In this document: positions 37,839 to 48,696 of the stretch, one piece after another | How the letters are laid out: each line of letters starts with the position of its first letter | How positions within the stretch are numbered: the first letter of the stretch is position 1 | The notes under the pieces: generated by a model | The model's database searches: none | What the model was told of the DNA's origin: nothing | The model's input: only the letters and a program-made list of their open reading frames with translations | Source: Basidiobolus meristosporus CBS 931.73 | Lineage: Eukaryota; Basidiobolomycota; Basidiobolomycetes; Basidiobolales; Basidiobolaceae | NCBI GenBank assembly: GCA_002104905.1 | Contig: MCFE01000587.1 | Span: forward strand, 1-55,546 | DNA: 55,546 nucleotides | Direction of reading: 5' to 3' | Position numbers and translations under genes: made by a program

Positions 37839-38404
37839 AGCTAAGGTGGAAATCTGGTGAATCTATAGAAACAAGTAACAAGGGATTCCAACTGATAGTC
37901 TAGCACAACCTTCTATCTAGGAGTGCGTGCTTCCAACAAGATAGGTAAGGTTGGTTAAACAAAATACCGGTATCTACCACAAGTCGCATGGTTTTCCGGA
38001 CTGTAGTCAGATTTTTCCCTCAGTTGGGACCTTTTTTTTTCTTGACTTTGGTCATATCCTCCAGAACCGCACACCATTCACGAATTGAAGTGATTTGTGT
38101 TTAGTTGGTTAGAATCAAGTTAAAATCCAACATGAAAGCCTAGATCAAGAAATAACTTGAGTATGATCCAGTTATGATGCTACCGCGGCCGTGCAAGCCC
38201 AAGCGAGGTAGCCATGCCAAAGTGAGGTGAGGCGAGGCGATACGTATCCACCGGCTCCCGCGCCCACTCGCTCATCCCCTTCATTTCATGATCAAATCCA
38301 CCTTTTTTTTATTCATACATCGATCTCGAGATTTTTCTTGATTATTCGTATGATAGATGTAGTTGAACTTCTTGACTTATTTTTCGCGTTTGATAACCCT
38401 CACC
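37839..38404. other. Divergent intergenic region, HMG gene / RRM gene
   Basis: Probable bidirectional promoter. It contains short A/T homopolymers and no recognised gene. Confidence 0.4.
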
Positions 38405-39022
38405 ATGAGCACAAATCCACCAAGTCAGACGATCTACCTGCGTAATCTGAACGAGAAGGTCCGCAAAGATGGTAGGAGACAAAGAGCCGCCCCCATTCCG
38501 CCACCGTTCCCTTTACTGACTCGATTTCCTCTCTTCCCCGCCACAGAATTGAAGATGTCTCTTTACGCACTGTTCTCAGCCTACGGCCGTATCCAGGACG
38601 TAGTGGCATTAAAAACGATGAAAATGAGAGGTCAGGCTTTCGTTTGTTTTGAGGAGATCACTTCGGCAACTGCGGCCATCCGCGGTCTCCAAGGGTTCCA
38701 TTTCTACGACAAACCCATGGTAAGTGGAAGTTCAGCGAACACCGCCCCCCCCCCTCCGAACTATCTGAGCTGGAAACTGACCCACGCATGGATTTCTTCG
38801 ATACCTTAGGAAATCCAATATAGCAAAACCAAGTCGAATGTGATCAAACGAATGAACGGCGTCTACGACGATTCCCTCAGGAAGCGCGATCGCGAAGACG
38901 ATGACGAAGGTAAGGAGAAAACCACCTTTTCTTTGGCGTACCCGGTTAACTAACCATGCCTGCTTGGGATTTATTCGGTGACTTTAGATTCCAACCCCAT
39001 GAAGTTTAGAGAGACTCTATAA
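38405..39022 (+). CDS. U2 snRNP B''/U1A-type RRM protein
   Basis: Spliceosomal protein that binds a U2 (or U1) snRNA stem-loop. Four exons (38405-38471, 38547-38719, 38810-38909, 38988-39022) give 124 aa. One RRM: RNP2 is [10 protein letters not shown] and RNP1 is [10 protein letters not shown], with [25 protein letters not shown] between, all hallmarks of the U1A/U2B''/SNF family, followed by [14 protein letters not shown]. It lacks the second RRM of metazoan U1A/U2B'' and is close in size to yeast U2B'' (Msl1, 111 aa). A fungal U2B'' identity is likeliest. Confidence 0.88.
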
Positions 39023-39753
39023 TGTGTATCATGTCTTAAATACGACTTTAACCTTACCATATCCCACCTTTATATTTCCAATCTCTAAAGAATCTCATCA
39101 AAAATGAATATACTTCAATCTAGACATCTATGTATGTATGTATGTATGTATGTATGTATGCGTGCGTGCGTACGTGCGTGCATGCTCTTACGATTTAAGT
39201 TAAATTTTCGTTATCATGGAGCGCATGTCGAGATAGACGTCCAAGAGCGGGAGAATACACTGATGGCACTCAAAATCGCCCTCATGAAGACCAACGATTC
39301 ATCTAGAGTTTCATATTAGAACAAACTGATCTCGAGTCGCCACAAATCCTCGGCACGAGATCCGCACTGGTCGCAGCAAGAGGTGTACAGCATTCATGTA
39401 GAACAGGTATCGGCTGATTGGAAGGATTGCCATCTGAACAGAAGATTTTTATCATTGTAATGTAAAGTTGGTTTGTTGAGGTAGAAAAGGGAAGGGAATT
39501 GGGGGTTTTCAAGACAAAAGAGATGGGAAACCCTTATCGATGTGGGATGTTCCCAGAATTATCTATACATTAGTATTAAAGGATGTTTAAATGGTAAGGG
39601 GTTGGATGTTTGTCCTTCCGTCCGATTAAAAAATATGAAGGGATGGGTGGAGGGGCCGCCATATGCAAAATAATTATCTCTCGAGGTACTACGAAACTAC
39701 ATGTATGGAGGGGGGAAAGGGGCAAGTGCAGCAACAGAACGGTGGGAGCAACT
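39023..39753. other. Convergent intergenic region
   Basis: The 3' flanks of the RRM and kinase genes. Holds the ATGT/GCGT microsatellite (39130-39183). A Cys-rich minus-strand frame (39303-39512) is not supported by other evidence. Confidence 0.45.
39130..39183. repeat. Tetranucleotide microsatellite (TATG)n(CGTG)n
   Basis: About six TATG units turn into CGTG/CGTA units, in the 3' flank of the RRM gene. Confidence 0.85.
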
Positions 39754-42097
39754 TCAATGAGAGTCCAGCTCCTCATCCGCTTCTTCATCCTGGGCTAAGA
39801 GTTCGCGGGCACTCTCAGCAAGCATGAGCAATTCGGAAGATAAACATGTTTGTTGGATGAACGGATGCTGTTGAAGCACATGGCTCGGTTAGATGAGTTG
39901 GCGATTTGATGCGTAATTGAAGATTTACCTCCAAGAGTTCAATTGCTGCTGGTCGTTGGCTGGGGTTAAGGTGCGTGCACTCTTTCAAGAAATCCTTGAA
40001 AGAATCTGACCATCCGTCCTCCTCCTTGAGTTGTGGCGATCCATGAGTGGCGATTAAGAATAATGCCTAAAAGGAGTGCTAAGTACAATGGATAGAACAC
40101 AGCCAATTGAACGTATCTAGGAATTACCCGCAGAGGTGGGTACTCAACATATGGTGGTGCACCCTGAGCCATCTCTATCGCCACGATACCCAAACTCCAA
40201 ATATCTACTTTCGTAGTATAGTCTTGGCCTTTCACAACCTCGGGTGCCATCCAATAAGGTGTCCCGATGACCGATTTCCTGGTGGGGTTCGCTTCGTTAA
40301 ATTGCGTAGAATGTCCGAAGTCAGCTGACATGTGGGGGGGGGGAGGGATTGGTTAGAAACCACTAGCTTAGTATGAGCACAATTCCCGTTACTTACCGAT
40401 TTTGATGACTCCTTCCGAGTTGATAAGTATATTATCGCTTCGGATATCACGATGTGCGCGGTTAAGCTGGTGAAGATGAGCCAATCCAGCGAGAATGTCA
40501 CGACACACCGTAGCAATGTGAGTCTCCTTCATGCGGATATCCGGATAGCAAGAAATGATATCTGCAACTGAGCCAACATCCATGTACTCCGTGATGATCT
40601 TCAATGAAAAATGACCATCGTGGATGAGTACCAGGTTCACTCGCTTGTCACCATAGTTCACTTACCCAAAGGGATTGGTCATGCGCATAGCATCCATAAT
40701 ATTCTACCACGTTAGGGTGTGAGCTCATCTTCATCATTAAGATTTCGTTTCGAATTGAGGATAACTTGCTCGTCATCTCTTCAGGGATGATCTTGATCGC
40801 CACCTTGATATGTACTGTTAGTGCTATGCATGGAATAAGCGAGGGGTGGACTGCTGACCATTTTACCGGTAGTCACTTGTTGAGCAACAAACATGTCCCC
40901 CGATTCACCCTCAGCAAACTTCTGCAAGTTTGTGTAGATCTCGCTAGCGTCGCCCAAATCAATAAGATCCGCTAGTTATTCAATTGAGCTTAGTCCCGTA
41001 TTTGAAAAGCGTGGAGTTTACGGTGTACTTACCCAAATCATAAGTATTAACAAATTTGGCCGTTGCCGCGTCCGCTTCAGAAATCACCATGCTGCTGCCA
41101 ACAACGACTGGTGCTGGGGATCTGGGTGAGGAGTTACTCTGAGACTTCCATCGGCCTCCAGATGTTTGAGACTTGAAAGATTGCCGCGTGGATTTATACG
41201 ACTGCGCAAGAAGCTCCGTAGAGTTAGCTTCATCACCTGTAGGGGATAAAGTAGCTCGCTTAAGATAGGATTGCTCTCGATGTGCTTGTATAATTTTTTC
41301 CACTGCATCAGGGTGCGCTTGAACATCGTCCTCGGTAATCCCCGATTCATTGAGCAGAATGACCCATTCAGTTGGCAGTCCCTGTGGTTTATGGGTACTC
41401 CATAAGATACACGCGTACATAGGAAGAGAAGATATTGTCTCTGGTTACCTCGCCCTGGTTGTTGGCGTCAATATGTAATTTGTGCTTCACATTAAACGGA
41501 TGGCTGATTAGTCCAAGTTCTGAAGGGAAACAACCAAGCAGTTAGTCATCGGCGAGGGCTCAGTTTCACCCGTATCAGCACCATACCTATAGGAGTTTTA
41601 TTTACAGTATGCTTCTGGCTATAACTTTGCTGCGACTGGTGCTGTGGTGGAGGCGGCACCAGCGAAGGATGTATATATTTAGTGTTCAGCAAGTCATCAC
41701 TTGGTATAGTTTTATGCCAAACATCAGGAACGCCCTGTACAATGAGAAACAGTTAAAGGTTAAGCACAAGCATGAAGTGCGACGTCAAGTGTTATCTTAC
41801 CATAAATTTCCCACTTTCAGGGTTAAACTCCATATGAACACCATGTTCGATATCAGTTGGCCGCCCAATAGTCTGTATCACACCGTTAGGGAACAGTGCT
41901 TTTCGAGCTTTGTTTAATTGGTTTTTGGAACGACTGAAATGACGAGACAAGGATGGGCCATCGCTGGAGCAGGCCTGGTTCAGCATCGTATCGCTGTGAC
42001 TTAAATTCCGATATCGGGTGCCAAACTCCTCCCGTCTTCCATGCGACCGCTTGGAGCGGTCGCGTTCATTATCGTGGACTGAACAAGCCGACCCCAC
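39754..42097 (-). CDS. PAK/Ste20-type kinase with tandem CRIB motifs
   Basis: Rho-GTPase-regulated Ser/Thr kinase, about 560 aa as read. Two CRIB/p21-binding motifs occur in order: IGRPTDIEHGVHMEFN...GKFMGVPDVW near the N-terminus, and ISHPFNVKHKLHI...GEGLPTEWVILL after a 45-residue Pro/Gln-rich spacer. The kinase has the VAIK lysine, EYMDVGSV, HRDIRSDN, ADFGHS, GTPYWMAPEVV and DIWSLGI, ending DEEADEELDSH. In the catalytic loop the usual HRDIKSDN lysine is Arg, and the first glycine of the loop is Ala (FAEGESGDMF). All exon joins keep phase. The open frame at 42097 begins with GTG, not ATG, and no in-frame ATG lies before an upstream stop. A 5' exon is therefore missing, possibly from the ATG at 42612, or the start is the ATG at 41986. 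Confidence 0.85.
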
Positions 42098-43238
42098 TTT
42101 GACTGATGTGAAGGCTGAATAAATCGTACGGATACGTTCGCTTCAGCGATTGAGTAAGCTACGGTCCAACTTGCCAAGAAGATTGACAAAGGCGGTGGTT
42201 TCTAGATAAACTAAGCAGAAATAGTGCAGAATATACGATATTCGGGCAAATTTTCAAAATCTATCCTTGAGATAACGAGAATATACTGTTTGATTGGCTT
42301 TACACTGTACGCAAACCACCAAAGTGCTTGTATAACTAAGAAGGGTACGTAGAAATAAATTCGGGATGAGGATCGTGCAATTGAGCCGGGTAACTAGATC
42401 CAAGTGGGGTTAAAATGTGGGTAAAATGGCGAGGGTGTAAGCAAGATAGATATGGAGATAAAGCGGAAAGGAAAAAGAACGTCAAGAGAAGAGAATTGAA
42501 TATAGTGAAAAGGGAAGCAAGGGGCGTAAATCTGATCAATTGGAAAATAGAAATACACAAAAAGGAATCGTGAAAATAGACACCTATCAAAGTCTGCAAT
42601 ATTAATTATCATGGAATCGTCATACCGATAATAACGAGGGTGATTTCAAAGAAATGGATGAGCTGTAGCCCTAACCCTAAAACTCACTGGCTACCATAAG
42701 CAGAGTTCTGTTGTGTTGATTGGATGGGATTGATAAATTCTTCTGGATTATCATGGAGGCTCGATTGTGAAATCTGACACATTGGAGCTTCACTTGATGA
42801 TCCCTTTGGGATCGCGTGTTATTTGTTACTTGATACATGTAGTTTAGCAGTGATCAACATAGCTAAACATGTTTAATCATAAACCATCTAATTGCCCGCC
42901 CTCCCCTATTATATAGTTGATTAATAATCTATGGTGAACAAAACACAAATGAATATATGGTAACATCCTTCTTATATGTGATCGAAGGCTCCGATTGGGC
43001 TTGGGGCAAAAGAAGATTTTGTCTTGAGTACTGACTATCGATGGGCAAGGTACCAAGCTGTCAAGTAATTTATTGTTTACCCCAACAAGTACGACAAGGG
43101 TTGATTCGGCAAACAATAAATGGGTATTGATACATGAATATGAATATGAGTATGTGCATGAGCATGAGCATGAGCATGAGTGTTGTCCAAAAGTATAGAT
43201 AGTGATTAGGCCAGATTCCGCACCCGAGTAGTGCCTTC
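42098..43238. other. Upstream region of the kinase gene, no confirmed gene
   Basis: Should hold the kinase 5' exon. The nearest minus-strand ATG upstream is at 42612; a frame-compatible acceptor lies near 42148. A GAGCAT repeat sits at about 43153-43180. Two CCCTAA units at 42669 are too few to be telomeric. Confidence 0.4.
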
Positions 43239-43514
43239 CTAGTCCTTACTCTTCGTATATTCGGTATTCTTCATGTTCTTTACTACTGTATCGAAACAGT
43301 ATTCTCCAAAGTTAAGGTAGGTCTCAGCGGCGGAGCGGGCAGTACTGTTCTCAATCTTGTTCAAATCAAATCTTCACATGCCGTTATATACTGTGTCAGG
43401 AAGTAAAGAGGGGAAGAAATCTACTAACGTGAGTCCGGTATTACGCTTGACACCTGCAAAAACGGTAGATATGAGCGCAGCATCGATAGCATAATGGAGT
43501 AGACGTCCCGACAT
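43239..43514 (-). CDS. DUF1748 family small protein
   Basis: Two exons (43514-43429 and 43371-43239) join in frame to 72 aa, so no single open frame shows it. The product begins MSGRLLHYAIDAALISTVF, continues AGVKRNTGLT across the intron, and then reads FDLNKIENSTARS and YLNFGEYCFD. This agrees with the fungal DUF1748 pattern as I recall it (HY-x-VDA-x-L-x-ST, AG-x-RR-x-TG, R-x2-A-x2-YL-x2-GE-x3-D). The first half could be a membrane helix. The molecular function of the family is not known to me. The kinase gene lies downstream on the same strand. Confidence 0.75.
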
Positions 43515-45028
43515 GTTAGTAAATATTGCCCCAAAAAGAGTTGCAAGATTGTTGTTAAAGCTGGATTTCCGGTTACGCTCTATCAGCGATGGAACGAATA
43601 TAAAACGTCATGGCGGGAGCGAAGTGGTTGAATTCGATTTTTCGAATGGCCCCACAATCATCTGTATTCAATAGCTTAATTAGCTACATGCATATTTTTC
43701 TCTAAAATGATGAGCCGGCGTCCATATCCGGGTCTGTTCCCGTGCCGGTCCGGACCGTTATCATGCGGACTAATCCGTGACCCAAAAATAAGAAGATCCG
43801 ATCGTTCCTTTGTCACCTCTGAATAATCATGGAGCCTACCAGTAGGTGTAACTTAATTTAGTGGGGGCCCATTAGCATAACACAGCATAGCATGCCGTTG
43901 CGAATGCTGGTAATCGACTCAGACTCCAGTCATATTTCTAATCGACAGCTTATGTGCAATTTTCAGGCGAAGGGATTTCACGAAGAGTGGCTAACATGGG
44001 TAGTATTGAGTAACGCCATGCATGCAACCAAACACTGTTCATAGACAAAACCTTTCTGTACCAACATTTCTTCCCAGGTTACGTAAAACATTAAAAGCAC
44101 ATTCAACATCGAAAGCGTGCCAATAAGGAGTGTGGCTCATCAACTTGACTGAAAATAACTATTTGTAATCATGTTAAAATATGGATTGCTATGTGATTAC
44201 GTTCAGATCAATATAGTATAATACTACAGGAATGGTAATAGGTATCACATTTAACGATTGGTTTCCAAATATTGACTAGTTCTAGGCATATATACAGTCA
44301 CAAGATATTCCAGACCTGAACCATAAATATATGAGAGGCGGGCAAGTGTGGCGTCAGAAATAAATGATAAGAGCAGGTGAAAGATGCCAGAATACAGGTA
44401 CTCCAACACAGTAACACAGCTCAGTATCAGGCTAGAAGCAGTGAGCAAGAGTGTTCGTGATAAAGCTTACTGAATACATATGTGATAAAGTGTATGTCCG
44501 CCATCAGGGGGAAAGGCACTGTGATGGAGTCGAGGCCCTGTGTTGGACACCAAAAACACATCACTGACTGGCTTTCATTGATTGGCAAATCCGATTTTGG
44601 AAGATCAAGTTCGATTCCAAAGATCATTTCAAGGATTAGTGACAGATTTGGGTAAAATCATCAAAAAAAGTATATTGAGAAGGTGGACATATCGTATAGA
44701 TTCCAAAAATACTTTATCCACAATATTTCCGGGTGCTTCATTGGAAATCTGATGCGAAGGTGCAATTAGTCGAGAAGAGAGTAACCATTATAGGTGTATG
44801 CAAACCCACAATTGGGCTCTTTACAAAAAAGGGGTTGCCCTTGCCGCGTTACTACGAATACATACAAAATCCTTGGAAAAGATAGGACAGGGAAGTATTA
44901 GGAAAAATTGGCCAATACGAACCTACGTTCGATTTGTATTTATATGGTGTGCGTCGCCAGTAAAAGAGCAAGTTCACTTCCGTATCCGCACTTCACATTT
45001 TTATATATTCCATAGACTATAATTTACC
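43515..45028. other. Long intergenic region upstream of nitrite reductase
   Basis: 1.5 kb between divergent genes. A perfect 12-base palindrome CGGTCCGGACCG is at 43746-43757. Two hydrophobic minus-strand frames (44251-44448, 44427-44627) do not splice together in phase. No nitrate reductase or transporter gene is present. Confidence 0.45.
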
Positions 45029-48000
45029 ATGGCTCCCAATACGGAATTACTTACACCTACCGATGCTCAACAAACCATTGTGGTGGTTGGCCTCGGTATG
45101 GTCGCCGTTTCCTTCATCGAAAAGGTGCTCAGCTACGACACCAAGCACATGTACAACATCAAGGTCTTTGGCGAAGAGCCTGAAGGTACAGTCCATGTTT
45201 GTGTGACGAGTGACTTGACCACGGGAAGAAACTAACCTTGTTGATTGATTGACTGATTGACAGTTGCCTACAACCGTGTCGGCTTGACTCAGTACTTCGC
45301 ACACAGAGACCCTGCTAAGCAGTTGATGAAGCCTCGCGAGTGGTATGCTGAGAACAACATTGAGGTCCACCTCGGGGATCTCGTCCAGGAGATCGACACA
45401 GTTGGCCAACGAGTCCGTGCTGAGAAGTACGGATGGGTCAACTATGACATCTGTGTCCTCGCTACCGGATCGTCGGCTGCATTGCCACCAGGTGTTCCCC
45501 CCATGGGCAGTGTCGGTGGTATCTACGTGTACCGCACACTCGAGGACCTGGAGCAGATCATTGCCTGGGCCAACCGGGACAACGTCAAGAGAGCCACCAT
45601 TGTCGGTGGAGGGTTGTTGGGACTTGAGGCAGCCAAGGCAGCCAAGGATCTTGGACTAATCTCCACTGTCTATGAGCGTGCTGATCGTTTGATGATGAGA
45701 CAATTGGATGGGGAGGCATCCAGACTATTGGAGGCCGAGATTGCCAAACTTGGACTCACCTCGGTGGTTGGTGATTGTCCCATGGGTTTGGCCCAGGTTG
45801 ATGATGAGTTGGAGCCTAGCAAGAAGAAGATCAGTGGATTCACCACCGCATCCGGAAAGGAGGTCGAGACCGATATGATCATCTACTCAATCGGTATTCG
45901 TCCCAGAGATCAGCTCGCCCGTGAGTCTGATGGCTCACTCAAGCTTGGTGAGCGTGGTGGTATCGCCGTTGACAACCAGCTCCGCACCTCAGCACCAAAT
46001 GTGTATGCCATTGGTGAGTGCGCCAACTTCAATGGAATGTGCTACGGTTTGGTGGCACCTTGCTACGACACTGCCGAGGCAGTTGCCCGCAACATCACCA
46101 CTCACCTCAACGAGCCTGAGGAGAAGAAGGTCACCTTCAAGGGATCCGATATGTCTACCAAGCTCAAGCTGATGGGAGTGAATGTGGCATCATTCGGTAA
46201 CCCCTTCCCTGATGAGGCTACTCACCAACCTCTTGTATACCGCGATCCTTTCGCCGGAGTCTACAAGAAGTACAACTTCACCAAGGATGGAAAGCATCTT
46301 GTGGGTGGTATGATGGTGGGTGACACCAAGGACTACACCAAGGTTCTTGCCATGACCCGCTCATCCAAGGCCATTGACTGCGATCCATCTGAGCTCATTC
46401 TGGGAACTCAGTCGGAAGAGGCAGGGGCCGGAACCGATGCTCTGCCAGATGATGCTCAAATCTGCTCTTGCCTGAACGTCACCAAGGGCGACATCCGCAA
46501 GGCTATCAAGGAGAAGAACTGTGCCAATGTCAACCAAGTCAAGGCATTCACCAAGGCCGGTACTGGCTGTGGTGGATGTGTCCCACAAGTGACTGAGATC
46601 TTCGAGTCGGAGATGAAGTCATTGGGCAAGACGGTCAGCAACTCCTTGTGTGCCCACTTCAAGTTCAGCCGTGCCGAGCTCTACACTATTGTCAAGGTCA
46701 AGGAGCTCAAGACGTTCGAGGAGGTAGCTCGCAACTCTGCTGTAGACCCGGCCACAGCCGGATGTGAGGTGTGCAAGCCAGCGATCGCATCGATCATGAC
46801 CTCTTTGTGGAACGAGCATATCTTGTCAGGAGGTCTTGCCTCATTGCAAGAGACCAACGATCGTTATCTTGCCAATCTTCAGCGTGGTGGACTCTACTCT
46901 GTTGTCCCACGTATGGCCGGAGGAGAAATCACCCCCGAGGGTCTTCAGGCCATCGCAGATGTCACCAAGGAGTACAACCTGTACAGCAAGATCACCGGAG
47001 CTCAGCGTTTCGACTTGTTCGGAGCCAGAAAGGAGGACTTGCCCAAGATCTGGGAGAGACTTGTCGATGCTGGTTTCGAGAGCGGCCACGCTTATGGCAA
47101 ATCTCTTCGTAATGTCAAGTCTTGTGTCGGTAGCACCTGGTGCCGTTATGGACAGCAGGATTCGGTTGGCTTCGCCATCCGACTGGAGAACAGGTACAAG
47201 GGTATTCGCTCGCCTCACAAGCTGAAGGGAGGAGTGTCCGGCTGTATTCGTGAGTGTGCTGAAGCTCAAGGCAAGGACTTTGGCCTCATCGCCACCGAGA
47301 AGGGGTACAATGTGTATGTCGGTGGCAACGGAGGCACCAAGCCTAGACATGCTGACCTGTTGGTGTCTAGTGTGTCTGAGGAGGAGGCCACCAAGTACAT
47401 CGATCGTTACTTGATGTACTACATCATGACTGCCGACAAGCTTCAGCGTACTGCCAGATGGATGGAGAAGCTGCCCGGAGGGGTGAAGTATCTCCGCAAG
47501 GTTATCATGGATGACCACCTTGGTATTTGTGCGGATCTGGACAAGCAGATGCAATACTTGATTGGCACCTACCAGTGTGAGTGGCGCACAGTCGTGAAGA
47601 ACCCTGAGCTCAAGAAGCAGTTTGAAGAGTTTGTCAACACCAAGGAGAGCAGCGGACCCCTCATCGAAATGATCGAGCAACGTGGTGCTAAGAGACCTGC
47701 CGACTGGCCCAAGGTCGTTCCCGCCCTTCCCAGCTTGAAGAGACAAACTGGTACCATGGAGTGGGTCAAGGCTGGATCTGTGGATCAGTTCCCTCTGGAC
47801 CAAGGCAAGGTGATGCTTGTTGGGGATTCGCAGATTGCTGTGTTCCACACCTCGGACGACAAGTGGTATGCGGCCCAGAATATGTGCCCTGTGAAGCGTG
47901 ACCTTGTCTTGTCGGGCGGTATTCTTGGATTCCACGAGAGTGAGTCAGGAGCCGAGTCTTACATCTCCTGCCCTATCCACAAGAAGAACTTCAACCTCAA

Positions 48001-48187
48001 GTCCGGTGCCTGCATCAACGACGAGGCATTCCACATTGAGTGCTTCCATGTCAAGGTTGAGCACGATCAAGTGTATGTCCAACTCCCACCTGCTGACATT
48101 TTGGATGAGGCCCTGTCGACCAAGAAGCATATGATCACGAAATCAATGACTGCTCTTTCGGCAACTAATGGAAGCATGGATTGGTAA
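45029..48187 (+). CDS. niiA: Nitrite reductase [NAD(P)H], NirB-NirD fusion
   Basis: Assimilatory enzyme that reduces nitrite to ammonium with NAD(P)H, FAD, Fe-S and siroheme. Two exons (45029-45185, 45264-48187) give 1026 aa. Order: FAD/NAD(P) reductase (VVVGLGMVAVSFIEKV, VAYNRVGLTQYF, ATIVGGGLLGLEAA, VYAIGECA), a BFD-like [2Fe-2S] domain (ICSCLNVTKGDIRKAI, GTGCGGCVP), a second Cys-Gly-Cys-type segment (AGCEVCKP), the sulfite/nitrite reductase domain with 4Fe-4S/siroheme cysteines (CVGSTWC and GCIRECAEA), and a C-terminal Rieske-like NirD domain (NMCPVKRDLVL, CPIHKKNF). The first Rieske box has Val where a ligand His would stand. GC-rich third positions suggest high expression. No nitrate reductase gene is adjacent here. 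Confidence 0.95.
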
Positions 48188-48610
48188 TATAGGGTCCAAT
48201 TGGAGAACCCAACCAATCCCACTGTCTTTTAAAGGCTTTATGTACATATAGACTGAATCGAGTCTTTGAATTACTGCCACCAAGAACATCAGGCCTTGTT
48301 ACTACTATCATTTATTCCCATACTACCAACCAATAAATAGAATGACTACTGCAGGATGCTCCACTTGGCTTTCGTAAACCAAGAGCACTAAGTTTTCTGA
48401 CTACGACTACCTCATTACCATTGATCTTTTCCCGAACATACAATACATCGATGCGAGTCCCATGTTGCATTCACACTCAAGTTCCTTCAGTTGTTCATGT
48501 TTACTCTTGCAAAAGTTCGTTTATTTATACCACTCTGTACGAGTCTGCGATCCAGTTGTTGAGTGTCAAATTGCTGTTTGATTTCAATTTGGGATTGTCA
48601 AAATTTGAAC

Positions 48611-48652
<42 letters not shown>

Positions 48653-48696
48653 AATATGCAATTGATGATGATGCGCCAAGTGGTAAACGAACGGGC
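48188..48696. other. 3' flanks of nitrite reductase and PTR2 copy 1
   Basis: Convergent gene ends. From about 48257 onward the sequence is repeated at about 52292. A (TA)n(TG)n run is at 48611-48651. Confidence 0.6.
48611..48651. repeat. (TA)n(TG)n dinucleotide microsatellite
   Basis: About ten TA followed by about eleven TG units in the PTR2 3' flank. The copy at about 52647-52680 is shorter and interrupted. Confidence 0.85.

Noticed and set aside
39303-39512. Cys-rich small secreted protein on the minus strand
   Set aside because: No signal peptide, no splice support and no recognised family; it lies between two convergent gene ends.
42080-42097. N-terminal MGSACS myristoylation/palmitoylation signal on the PAK kinase
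   Set aside because: The first codon is GTG, not ATG, and an in-frame stop lies upstream without any ATG. The residues are internal, so no N-terminal lipidation signal is supported.
42665-42682. CCCTAACCCTAA telomere-like motif
   Set aside because: Only two units inside ordinary intergenic DNA; no array or chromosome end.
42877-43116. 79-codon minus-strand frame
   Set aside because: Composition and length are compatible with chance in AT-rich DNA; no family features.
43820-43960. tRNA-like stretch in the niiA upstream region
   Set aside because: No GGTTCRANNCC B-box and no cloverleaf pairing could be drawn.
44251-44627. Possible membrane protein from two hydrophobic minus-strand frames
   Set aside because: The obvious splice between them leaves the wrong phase (phase 1 donor against a phase 2 acceptor), and no family is recognised.
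46841-47935. 364-codon open frame on the minus strand
   Set aside because: Antisense to the GC-rich nitrite reductase exon; it has no domain or splice context.
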